Positions 21,780 through 33,099 of a DNA stretch of 64,000 bases are shown here, one piece after another. Source of the stretch: Rapana venosa (lineage: Eukaryota > Mollusca > Gastropoda > Neogastropoda > Muricidae); the NCBI GenBank assembly GCA_028751875.1, contig CM054145.1, forward strand, positions 2,460,476 through 2,524,475. Direction: 5' to 3'. Below the pieces are notes generated by a model, which worked only from the letters and a program-made list of their open reading frames with translations, was not told the DNA's origin and did no database searches. Positions within the stretch are counted from its first letter, which is position 1, and each line of letters starts with the position of its first letter. Made by a program: the position numbers and the translations under genes.

Positions 21780-24700
21780 CATCATTGATCTGTATTTACA
21801 CAGAGTTTAAAAAAATTGATAAATTTTTCAATATAAAATGCTGAAAAACACACATACACATATCTATGCACATGGCATGCTTATTCAATCTTTTTCTCAC
21901 AAATTACTCTTATATACTAATATTAACACTCACAACACCTAACCCGCTCTGCAGTTTCCTTCTACCATTCAGTGCTACGTGGAATTCCTGCCATTATTCA
22001 ACCTGGACTTTGCCAGCACGCCCCCATCTTCAGTATGAAAAACTGCACATGAAGCCCAGCGTTTTGTAAGGGTACAGCTGAAGAGCTCCCCCCCCTCCCC
22101 CCCTGACTAGGTATCCCGGCTTTCCTGACTGTTTCAGCTGGCCCTGCTCGTGTACACTGGAGATCAAGGACTGAGCTCCTGTTCATTTCCACTTTTCAGG
22201 TTGACAGTGGTCACGTTCATGGCAACATGCAGCCAAGGGTGCATGTAAGGTCTTGAACACAACATCTTGAATTTTCTTCGTCAAGCTTGGTGGAACTTCT
22301 TCATTTTAGTACTGGAACTTTCCCCTGTGACTGTGTGGTTTGGTTAAATTTCTCAATGACAGTAGGTGCTTCATCCTTGGAAAGTATTTGTTTTTACTCA
22401 AATTTTTTCAGCAGACTGGAATCTGTAGCAAAAATATCCTCAATTAAAGCTATAGCTCTCGGAGAATCATTTCATCTTCATGTTTTGTCTTAATCACGTA
22501 ACAAAAGTCTATTCATGTGTAGCGAAAACTCTTAGGGTGAGCTAGGGTAGATGCCATTTTCAATAAAATCTTGTGTGGGTCCACATTACCCCCCCACCCC
22601 CCTCCACCCCTTGTGTGTCTTCAGACCCCCCCCCCCCCCCCCCCCATACTCCTCCCACCCCTCGCCCTCCCCCACAAACCCCCGCTGACCCGCCTCCCCC
22701 CCCCCTCATCGCCATACTCAAAATTGTCCTTACTTTTATACGTTTTGTATTGGTAGTAATTTAGGCCACACTGAATGTGGTATGACTAAGTTAAACAGTC
22801 AACCCTTAAAAATGATGTGTCACTGACCAGCATTACTATAAAGTTGGACAGGGGTAAAACATTGGTAAATTAAAAAATTTTTTTTTTTTTTCTCCTGTAA
22901 AGCATTACCTGCTGTTTTATATACACGTCTTCTCATTCTTCTGGGCTGTGTATGCTGATTTCAATATGACTTTTGCAAGAGGGACTATCTATTATGATCT
23001 TTTTTGTAATCTGTTATGTCAGTCTTCATTTTTAAGTATTTAAACTTTAAGTCGCGCCTTACCATAGACACGACCCTAAAATAGGAGAATGTGTGTGTGG
23101 ACGTGCTGTCGTCGACGACCGAGATTTTTACTCTGTTTTGTGTTGGAGGCGTCGTGTGTGGGCCGTCCCCTTGCATGTGTCCACCCCCCCCTATGCGACC
23201 CACGCACTCCGGTGTGTCCGTCAATATTTTTAGTAATATCTACAGGATAAATGTAGTCTTAACCATGAAACCAGATCAACAAACAATTTTTTCCGCTTCT
23301 TTAAAAAATTCGAAAATAATTAAAAGAACTAATATAAAAGACAATACGAATCCTTAATCAATTAAACCTCCAGCATCGTGTCTATTGTTTAACACATTGT
23401 TAACTATTTTTTTACAATGGTATTCTCCCTCGAAATGGCAGGGACGATGAGTTTTAACTTCACCTCACACTCCATGTATGATATGTCTCACACATAAGCA
23501 CCATTTACACATCCTTTGCTGAATCTTTGCTCATGGATTGCCCATTTAATCTTTTTATCCTGAAGAACAATCGCCCTACGCAGTTGTCCTTTCTTTTACA
23601 GTATTTTGTATGAATTTCTAAGCTGATCTATGTATTCAACTACACTATTTCCCACTGGAGTTTTGAATGTGAAGACGCTTGTTTCTGCCTGATGATTTTC
23701 TCCCATTGTTTGCTGTTAAGGAAGCTTCTTCTAACAAAACCGATAAATACCCCCCTCTGCAATGGCCACTCTCTGCGGACATGCCCCAGTAATGTAGTCC
23801 ACCCGTTCATTTCCCTGTGCACCACTTTCTTGCAGAACTAATAATTAGAAAATAATCACTATATCGTTGAAGGATTCCAGCAAAAGGAAACACATGAATT
23901 CCTACTTAAACGCAGAAGATTTTTGAATGTATTTGATGTCTAGTAAAAGTTTAGCTGACTACTTGATAACTTATAGAATTTTAAGGATTTTCAATACTGT
24001 TTTTGAACGCCACACACACAGTAATATATTAATGATAAGAGGTAGGGATGATCTAAATCTGGAAACTTTTATTAATGTTACCATGCGTGCCCAGAAATGA
24101 TATTTTTCAGTCTTACTCCAAAAATCGGAACCCGACCCCCTCCTGCTTATTTTGGCCTCAAGTGACAAACACTGCGATGCGTGGACAAACCGGACTCATT
24201 TCGCTAATGGGTGCTCTCATCTTTCACCTCACTGCATCGCTCAGAGTTCCCTCGTGACATTATCGAGTAGGTTTCACTAGTGAACCGCAGAACTCACGGG
24301 TTCTGTCCAGAACATTATTTCGGTTTGGGTGAATAGTTTCCGGTGAGCCTTGCTACTTTTTTAGGTAAGGGGAGATCAATATTAGTTCTTCCTGTGCCAC
24401 GTGGTCAATGTGTGTTCACTATGCACGTGTCTTTGAAATCTAAGAATATTTACCGGATTTTCTGAGCTTCAGGACACTAACGCGCTCATGGCTTGCTTGT
24501 TCTTATCGGGCAAGAGATTGCAACTACCGGACGCAGTGCAGTGTTAGTAATCAAAGACGCTCAGCCCTGTCGTCAATAATGTTGAACTGACAGCAGCGAT
24601 ACTAGATCAATCAAAACACCTACACACACAATCCCAGGTCCACAGAATTGCTCCTCATAGTCCCTCCGGCCCGGGTACTTTCGTCAAGGTAGGGGTTGGG

Positions 24701-27480
24701 TAGACCGCTGACTAAACAAATCAACCAGTATTTTTTCCACGCGGCATTACATCCACTTGCTTTCCAAATCATTTTTGTTCTGGACACTGCACTCCTCCCT
24801 AATTCCTCACACGATTCATTGCAGAAACAAATTTCTCACCTCGTGAGCATTTTGCTGGTCATCTCATCCCACGCACTCTTCAGCATCCAATCTCCCCCCC
24901 CCCTACGCAACGCAATCATACATTTACTTGAGTACGGAGAATGTGATTGCTGTTTTATGTGGGACAGAAGGGTTCAAACAGATTTTATCACCTATGAATA
25001 TGACTTACAATCTCACATTCAAAACTGTATATATGGTGTCACAAACACACTCACGTGTGGAAATACTTTTTTTGTTATTATGGCTGTGGCCTCAATCTCA
25101 ATTTTTTTACCACATTTTTTCTGTCTTCTTTTTTACTCTCCTACAATTCTATGTGTGGGGCCATACCCACCTTTTCTTTTTCCCCATTTATTTTGTGGGG
25201 GGCCTCCAATCCTTTTGTTCCAACTCTTTCCTGCGTCGTGTCACGTTTCTGAAATCCCCAAAGTTCTTCGCTCACCTTCATAAACATGAAATCACCAGAA
25301 AAATCTATCACAGTGTTGTACCATATACAGTCGTTTGATAAGATACGTTTTAAAAAACAAACTGATAAAACTGAATTAGTATCCTTTATATAAAACATAA
25401 GACAGAGAGCATTGCTCGTCTTCAAAAAAAGCCCCTTGGTACATCTGCACATCAAAGGTGGAGCTCGGTTTTAAACAGGACCAAGATGTGCTGCTTCAAA
25501 TATGTCACGGCACCAATAATAATAATCCATAAAAAGCACCAGTGCACTCGTTTCTTCCTCCCCCTATTATCTCTCACACAACATCACAATAATGCTAATG
25601 AAATCCAATCATACAGTAACTACTGGTTAGTAACTGCCAACTCCACACACAAAACCACACCCATAATTCTCGTGTCTTCACCTTCTCTCTGTGCACTACA
25701 GTCTGCCATGCGGTTATTGTCAGTCCTAAGGCCACACGCATGTATTTGCCCACAACCACAATTCTTTCTCTTCCTGCTGCCCACTCAACACTGACTTCAC
25801 TTTAACCACAATCTTTCTCCACACATCACAAACAAACATCATTTTGCACTAGCAGACCATCAACACAAGTTCAGTCTGATCCAAACTTGACAACATAGCT
25901 CTAGCTACTTAGGTCACATGCTTTTCCACTTCACAAACATAATACACACAAGTCATGGTCATTGTAAGCCTACATTACAACATCATACACAACAAGTACT
26001 ACAAACTTTGGTGCTGCATTCAACAAATTAAACAAAATCAGTCCAGACCATTACAAACATAGGTTCATTGGCCAAGGCCACAGATTTCAGGGTGAAAAAT
26101 TTATTCATTTTAAAAACTCACTATTCAAGTCAATAAATGGGTGACATCAATACAAGCATACAGAGTCGACACCTATACTTGTTCGATTTTACTCTTTTTC
26201 TTCTGAGGGGGCCTCCACAAACCACCCTTTTCTTTTCCCAATTTCTTTTCTATTTTTTCTTTTTTTCATTTTGTGGGGCACTCCAACCAACCTTTTCTTA
26301 TCCCTTTTTTTTTTCTTTTTTCTTGTGGGTCCTCTTCCTCCTCTTTTTCCCATTCTGTTTTCATTTTCTGACTTCAAATTCACTGTACACCTCCACACAC
26401 ACTCTCTCAAAAAGGCAAAAACATAGAAAACACACACTACTACCTGTCCATGCACCTCCTACAACTCGATTTTTTCTTTGTAATGAAACCGAAACATAAC
26501 ACACCACACCCCCAAATCCCTCCAGTTGAAGCCTCTGTCATTATGACAGTGCCAGCACATCTGTTGTGAGTAGCCCTTGTACAATCAGTCTGCGCCCACT
26601 GTCGAGCTGGCTTTCATAATGCTCCACATCCCTTTCTTCTACCTCGCTCACCTCATGTCCATCTTGCTCTTTAACTTATTCTTTACCCCTCCGGCCCCAA
26701 CCCCCCAATCCCCACCCCAACTCATCTACCAATTAAAAAAAAAAAAACCAATAACACACCACAATCACACATCCATCAAGCTAAGGAGACTAAGCCGAGG
26801 TCCAGTTGGATCCCATACACAAATCTTGTGCCAACATGTTTTCATAACAGTTACGCCTTTTGCAAGAGTAGGCCACACTGATGTGCTTGAGGGAGTCAGC
26901 ATGTAAACATTTTAACAAAAATCGCTAGGCATAACACAGGGACATACACTGTATAAAAAGAACACTAATTCATAACATTATGATGGAAATAAAGAAATGG
27001 ATAATTACATCTACAACAAATCGAACGATTATTATAGGGTTTGATCACAAGTCATGTGCAGAGTGATAGCTTGGAGAAGATTAAGTCCCAATATGTGAAG
27101 TTTTACGGATGGTTGTTTAACCTCTGATCAATGAAGAATCTTTCGTCGAACAAAATTAAGTATTCCCATAATAATGATAATGAAATGGCATCTGCTCCTC
27201 TCTACGCTCTATATCTTGCAAAAGAAATCAATGCGCCTTGCACATACAACACCTCACCATACACTCACACCAATTACCATACTTAACTGAGTTCACAAAT
27301 TCAAATGAACACACACACACTCGCTTGCGTTGCGCACACACGACTCGCGCTATGCCGCAACACAAACACAACAACAAAACAGGTCTATCACACTTTGGAT
27401 CGACTGGTCGGGGATTCGCGGCTGTTGAAAGCAGGGCCAACATTTAAGATGAAACAGGAGGGAAATCATTAGCTTTGGAA
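21780..27480. other. Long region with no confident gene
   Basis: AT-rich and C-rich unique sequence. It includes C-runs (about 22082-22102, 22626-22645), a T-run (22876), CT/CA-rich stretches and pyrimidine-rich blocks at 25.1 and 26.2 kb that share GGGGCCTCCA-type words. The longest frame (195 codons from 24696) is Phe/Pro/Ser-rich without motifs, and I do not support it as a gene. The copy 2 equivalent is 38140-43840. Confidence 0.6.
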
Positions 27481-27489
27481 TTAAACCTA

Positions 27490-28740
27490 TCATCTTGAGG
27501 CCGCGGATTCTTCTAACGCCTCGTCATAAGTATGCTTTTGGCGGAAAAGTGACAGCGGCCTCGTTCCATTCCAGATCACCCAGACCGAAAACACAGAAAG
27601 AGCGCAAGCCCAATGTGGAATTGGGTTGATTCTCTCGGTATTTGTAAGAACAGGTATATGCTGCCAGAGCCGCGCAGGGAACGAGAAGGATTGTATAGGT
27701 CGCTCTCTCGTCACAGATGGTAGGATGGGTGCTGTTTTGTGCAAACACTTGTAGCAAAGGGTAATGATTCTTTAGCTTATCTAAGTGGCACAGGCAGCCG
27801 AGACTCGCTACCCCCCCGTCGAGGAGTATCGTGACTTGATTTCTTCCTTTAGACTAGTGAGCTGCAGGTTTTGTATACGTTGTAGGGAGAGGATTGATGA
27901 TGATGGCATCGACCAGAACTCGTGAGATTTCTCGATCCAGTCCAGAGTGTAAGACACTCGAGAGATGCGCCACTCAGTTTGGAGGTTGAAGCCATGTGGG
28001 TACATGGTTACTTTGAATTGCAGTGTGTGTTTGCGCTTATTGAGATGCGAGAATACCTGCAGGTCTTGTCCTGGTGAGAATTTTTGCATTGGAGTTTGTT
28101 GTCTGATAACGACTCCATGGATCACTTTCAACAGCAGTGGATAGAGGAATTTGACAGTAATTGCAACAATATTCTATTTGATGCTGTTGTGATGGCGAGA
28201 GTGATTTGTGTTTTTGGTCCACTACGCATGGCTTCGGGTTTTTATCTGATGTTTATCTGTACACTTCGTTACTGTATCATCCAGTTTTTGTTTACTATTA
28301 TTGGCGTAGTCCATATTTGTAAGAGATAACAGGAGGTGAGGTGGGTGGTAATCATATATAACAATCTGAGAGTCATCGGCTTAGAAATGATGGTTCGTTC
28401 TTGATGACGGTTTATTACTTGTGAAAGAGGCTGCAGTGTAGAAAGTTCGAATGAACAGGGCCCAGAATCAATCTCACGTGCCTGGGACTACAACATTCCA
28501 GTTTTCGAGGAAATGTCCGAGTATTTTTACTGTCTACTGCGTTAGATTCGGCCTCGTTCAGGTATGTCCAAGTAAACATCCATCGAGGGCTGGTCGCTGT
28601 AATTCCATGTGCCTGGTTTGCCATTGAACAAGTTTGGCGACGATGAAGTCTTGATCTTGAGAGTCTTTGCATGAGATGTTGTGATAATTGGAGAAGAAAA
28701 AGAGATCTCAAGTTGTACTGCGATCGTTGCTTGTGCACAA
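27490..28740 (-). mobile_element. Non-LTR retrotransposon RT catalytic-to-C-terminal region (fragment 8)
   Basis: Reading right to left, the minus strand shows GPVHSNFLHCSLFHK (the VPQGS..GP..F region). Next comes ADDSQIVIYDYHPP, then EAMRSGPKTQITLAITTAS, then SSSILSLQRIQNLQLTSL. Last is HKTAPILPSVTRERPIQSFS with a following VIWNG. These are ordered blocks of a CR1/jockey-like RT. They fall in different frames, and the tyrosine of the catalytic Y-x-DD motif is replaced by a stop (about 28373-28388). The element is dead as sequenced. A degraded duplicate starts at 43850. Confidence 0.88.
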
Positions 28741-28819
28741 AGCGACTGCCATCTTGGCTGACTTTCCCATGCTATGTCTTGAAATCAGTTGTTGCCTTCA
28801 GGACGCGTATTTTCGAGTT

Positions 28820-29175
28820 GTTGTTGTTGTTGTGCGTTCCCCTGCTTTACACCCTGGGGGTCAACCCAGAACATGCACTCTGACTCACTCATCATCCCAC
28901 CTGGGAATCCCTGTGAGATAGGAAGTTACAACCGGTGAGAAGTTAAGTGGTTTGTATGACTATTTTCAAGTAACTCGCCATTAGGCAGCCATACGCGTTT
29001 CAGAGGATTTTTTCTCCTTTAAAGGAATGAGGGCAGGGTTGTGATGTTAAGTGGCTTGTCTTGGATGAAGGCCAATCTCAACTCAACATTTTAAACAACA
29101 ACATTTTAATGTAGGCTTGGCAATAGCTGACATCAATAATGACACAGCTTTTGGCATGGGCCAAGCCGTTTTCCA
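28820..29175. repeat. Dispersed repeat, copy 1
   Basis: It shares long ordered blocks with 61977-62310: CTTTACACCCTGGGGGTCA, AGAACATGCACTCTGACTCA and AGAGGATTTTTTCTCCT. The two differ by many substitutions and small indels. No coding potential was seen, and the class is unknown. Confidence 0.9.
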
Positions 29176-29354
29176 GTTTAAAACAATTGAAAATAATTCT
29201 TTTGTTCCAGTAGTCATTCAAATTCTAAATTCAAAACAGCATTGACCAGTTTTACATTCTCTGTTACCTCCTGATTGTCAATGTGGGTTAGTGGGTGTAT
29301 GTGGTCATGAAAATAAGTTCTCTGTATTTTACTTTTGGCTTAATTGATTTTTAA

Positions 29355-29690
29355 ATTGTGTGTGTGTGTGTGTGTGTGTGTAAGTTTTTGTCTTTAATAG
29401 TCAATGTCATTATGGGGTGTACGGGTTGTGTGTGTGTGTGTTTTCTAGTCCATTGTTTTTATAAAAATTTTTTTGTTCATATATTGGTGAGTGTGTATGG
29501 TGTGCACATGTGTGTGCGTGTAGTGAGTGTGGCAAGCGTGCACGTGTACATAAGTCATATGTCTTTTCGAATCAATGTTGTTGTTTTTTTGTTGTGTTTA
29601 TTTGGGGCTTTTTACTCAATTTTTTTTTTAACATTGTATTCTACATTGGGAGTGTTGGGTATGTGTGTGTATGTGTGCGTTCAAACGCCA
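29355..29690. repeat. GT-rich low-complexity region
   Basis: Repeated (TG)n tracts interspersed with T-runs. The open frames here are low-complexity. Confidence 0.8.
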
Positions 29691-29739
29691 TGCATGTGAA
29701 GCGCAATGCCTAGGGTTTGTGTGTGGGTATATCTTTTAT

Positions 29740-29880
29740 GCTATCTTGGAATGTTCATAACAATTTGAAATTGTAGTTTTCTTGTGTCTTTGAGATAATT
29801 ATACGTATCAAATGTGCCTCGTCAGTATTGTTAATTGCCCTTCATGGGATAAATAAAGTGTTTTTGACTTGACTTGACTT
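29740..29880 (+). mobile_element. Retroelement-like 3' tail ending in TTGAC pentamers
   Basis: AATTGCCCTTCATGGGATAA then ATAAAGTGTTTTTGAC continues into repeated TTGAC units. A short tandem pentamer tail of this kind after an AATAAA-like signal is typical of LINE 3' ends. No coding part is attached. Confidence 0.55.
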
Positions 29881-30061
29881 GGAAGGACTTTAAGGGGAGT
29901 GGAGCTTTGGTACTAATGTAAACTGGACTGACAGGGGACTGGACAGCACACAGCATTACACTCGGTGATCTGCTGGACCAGGTATTTAAATTCTTGTTCA
30001 AGGAGATTTTTCCTCCGAGTTAACATCAGTACCGACTCCACTCCCCCCAGAAAGTCCTTCC
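29881..30061. repeat. Inverted repeat with 44-bp arms from family B SINE sequence
   Basis: The left arm 29881-29924 (GGAAGGACTTTAAGGGGAGT...) and right arm 30018-30061 are imperfect reverse complements separated by about 93 bp. The right arm plus spacer (29935-30061) is part of a family B SINE in plus orientation. The left arm is a piece of a second copy in the opposite orientation. Confidence 0.85.
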
Positions 30062-30303
30062 AGTATGAGACTTTTAAAAAGAAGGTCCGTGTGCAAATGC
30101 CGCAGATCATCTTGTGGCGCATGTTAAAACCTGCTTCCACGTTTCGAACAGTAGGCTATTGTGTGCTGGTGAAACAGAAAGACAAACTGCAGACACACTA
30201 GGAAATTGATATAAAAAAAGAAACAAGTGCCTATTACATTATCCTCAAAATAAAATAAATAAATAATAAAAAAGCAGAGGAAAGATCCATGAACGGGTGT
30301 GTT

Positions 30304-30368
30304 GGTAGTGGTTCCATCCCGGGCGTAGATCCCGGGCACAGTGCTCTAAACCACTAGGCTGTCCCGCC
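30304..30368 (-). mobile_element. tRNA-like SINE head
   Basis: The minus strand reads GGGCGGGACAGCCTAGTGGT, TTAGAGCACTGTG and a G/C-rich arm, then GGATGGAACCA in the box B position. Partial. Confidence 0.5.
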
Positions 30369-30735
30369 CAAAAACTAAATAATCTTCACTTTCTTTTGCT
30401 AGACCATCGTGTTTTTTCAAATCCATTTAGGACAGAAATGATGATTGATAGACTGTCAAACTCAGTCATATTTCTTTGACAGGTAATGTTCACAATACAA
30501 TGCGACCACAGTACATTTGAAAATGAATCAGATGTTACCTTCAGTCATGAAGGGCCCTCTTCTTGTTGGAGAATTCGGAGTGTCTTCAATGGCTTGGTGA
30601 GGTGACCACAGCAGCTTTTTCTGCAGCTTCTGTCAAAGATGATTGACATTTCGCTAGACATTTAATAGCTTTTTCTTCAATGTAAAAATCATGTTCTGGA
30701 AAATGAATGGTTTTAAGAACTGTACACATTTTATC

Positions 30736-31026
30736 GAGGACGGGATAGCTCAGTGGTCGGAACACTCGCTTTCCCCCAGCCAAGTTAAGCAGCGTCGAGT
30801 GTGGTTACCAGTTGGATGGGTGACCGATTGCGCACCTTGGCTTCAGTACAGTTCCCCCAGTTCACCCAGCTGTATATGGGTACCAGCCCTCTTTAGGGTC
30901 AGGGAAAGTAAAGCAGTCGAGGGAGAGGAGATGGGCACCTCCTCATTATGATGGCCCTAGAGAGTTGTGGTCTTGACGCCTCGCTCCCCTACGACCTTAT
31001 AGGTTATGGGACTCCTTTACCGTTAC
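30736..31026 (+). mobile_element. tRNA/5S chimeric SINE, longest copy
   Basis: The element opens with a tRNA box A-like head (GACGGGATAGCTCAGTGGTC). At 30780-30826 it runs into a close match to the 5S rRNA internal control region: AAGTTAAGCAGCGTCGAG, then GTTGGATGGGTGACCG. A body with CACCCAGCTGTATATGGGTA and a 3' end CTCCTTTACC follow. A truncated minus copy is at 7404-7506, and tail-only copies are at 21364 and 37724. 5S-derived SINEs are known; this mixed head is notable. Confidence 0.88.
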
Positions 31027-33055
31027 CTTTTTTACACATTTTATCAAAGATTTAACTAGTTTTTGTTGAAAGAAAAAACCCCAATCTAGAACACTGAAAG
31101 TACTATTCAGAAATATGCAGCATTACTCTACAAGATAACTTCCCAATATTCCAAAACTAGACATGCAATTAATTTTTAGTCAGCTAGTCACATGTCCTGC
31201 TGATGGAAGTAAAAGACAGCATTCACAGTGACAAAGTCTAACATTGTGCCCAAGCTGGAAAACATAGCAACTTCAACACCAACGCTCTAGGATTAGTAGT
31301 ACAAAACCAAATGACATAAGTAAATGTCATTTCAGCAAATATCACTGCACAATGGACAGGTTCTGTCTGATGCTTATCTCTGTGTTTATGATCTCACCAC
31401 CTAGTCGCCTGATACAATACACTGAACAAAATGTAATAAAAAAATAATTAATAAAATAACCAGCCGACCACGGTGCAGTGGTTAGCACCGTAGGTTACAG
31501 TGACTGTGATTGGCTGCAGGTTTGATTCCCAAATAGTGTAACAGGTTTTTTTTCAAACTCCAGACAGCTCCTATCCATTTGAGTGTGCTGTGGGCTCATT
31601 GGGGAGACTCGGAACCACACAGTTGAGCTTCATCCACTAATGGAATGCGATTCAAGAAATATTAGTTATTCCAAATTACTGACCAACACTTGCAGGGGTT
31701 TGTTATGTCTTACACCTGCTGGCACCAAGATATATTATGATAGAAAGCGTAAAGTAACATCCCTGTCAAGTAGTCAATAGAGAGCTTAACGTACAATCCT
31801 ATAGCTGCAGCTTCTATTCATGTTCATTATTACAACAAAAGAAACGTCTCTGATTCAGTGGTCTGGTTGCTCTGGTCTCATGACCAAACCCCACTTTCAG
31901 TTCCCCACACTTCTGTGCCTGTGATTAGTTTGTGTCAAATTCAAAGTTTCGGGGTTTGAGGTTTCAAAGAAGATGGTATGTTACTTCCCTGGGTTAGATG
32001 TCCTCACTTCAGTCTGGACTCCGCAACGAGCTATGAACTGTCGTTAGAAGGAGGTTAAGAATGGTGTGGCTGCATAGGTTACTCGGAACAGGCACCTTGG
32101 GAACACCACCAAAGCAATGGGTCTCCCGACCCTGAGGATGTGACATATCAAAATTAATTATGGCTGCCGGTTGAAGAAAATTGAAAATTGAAAATGAGCG
32201 GTGTAAACACTCCAGAGAATATTTGAAAGAGTTGCTTGAAAAAAAGGTAGTTGAATAGACTGGGAAGGGCAGAAATAAGAGAGATGACAGAAAGGTAGAG
32301 AAAGACAGAAACAAGAAAGCGATAGAAAGGGGGTGACCATTCTAGCAGAGAATTTCCAGAAGATGTGGATGCATACTGAAAGAGCCCCCGCATCCCGCAA
32401 GAGGAAACGTTAGAATCTTTGGGGCTTGAAAATCATAATCCAGCAACACTCAAGGATACATTTTAACTACTTAGCAAGGATTGGAACTCATTGCTTTTGA
32501 TACCAAATTAAATTTACGATCTTTATCAGTGTTAACAATTTTACCGTAATTAGGTAAAACATATTCATGTTTATAAAAACAAAATGAAAAGTTTCAAGAG
32601 TTTAAAACTTTGTCCTAAAACAGGCTTACCGGGTGGATGTTCTCTCAGTACGGGCTCTGCGACAAGGATATTATTGTCGTAGCGCTAGTGTCCTGCACGT
32701 GTTAGCTCAGAACGCCCACTGAACAATGCAAAAGCGACCAGCTGCAGTACAAACACTGCCCCACTACCCCATCCAATGCCCAGACTGGTGGCTCCACGGC
32801 AGACATAACGATGAAGCTCCCTGTGAACTTCTGACCCCAAGGACACAGCCTGAGCCTGGGTATGGACCGTAACAGGAAATACGGCAGCAAGAAAAGAAAT
32901 AGAACAGGATAACAAGCAACAGACATACCAGTTTTAAGCTCTATGACAAAATAGATCAACCATAGCGGTCAGTTTTTAAAAACATACTGACACATGCACT
33001 GTTTTCTGCTTGGTCGGCCAGACAGGCAGCAGCACAGTGCAGTCTCTGCCATGGA

Positions 33056-33057
<2 letters not shown>

Positions 33058-33098
<41 letters not shown>

Positions 33099-33099
33099 C
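33058..33099. repeat. Pure CAG microsatellite (copy 2)
   Basis: About 14 uninterrupted CAG units replace the interrupted tract of copy 1. The plus frame reads poly-Gln but belongs to no supported gene. Confidence 0.95.

Larger units (their letters stand above)
14873..31234. repeat. 16.36-kb segmental duplication, copy 1
   Basis: This entire interval is repeated directly and immediately downstream from 31235. The offset is 16362-16371 at the start and settles to 16360 from about 18.45 kb onward. Long stretches appear identical, for example 15640-16430 and most of 18.46-27.87 kb. Small differences cluster at 14873-15290, 16440-16745, 18410-18440 and 22340-22390. The counterpart of 29.1-31.2 kb is not seen in copy 2, which ends at a gap. 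Confidence 0.97.

Noticed and set aside
23500..24170. Possible LINE remnant on the minus strand
   Set aside because: Some words vaguely resemble RT-flanking blocks, but no ordered motif could be established.
24696..25283. 195-codon plus frame (and its copy at 41056)
   Set aside because: It is Phe/Pro/Ser-rich, lacks domains and splice context, and lies in pyrimidine-rich sequence. A shifted frame of 136 codons overlaps it. Probably chance.
30736..30850. Functional tRNA or 5S rRNA gene
   Set aside because: Only promoter-like parts are present. Neither a complete tRNA cloverleaf nor a full 5S gene fits, and copies elsewhere show it is a SINE.
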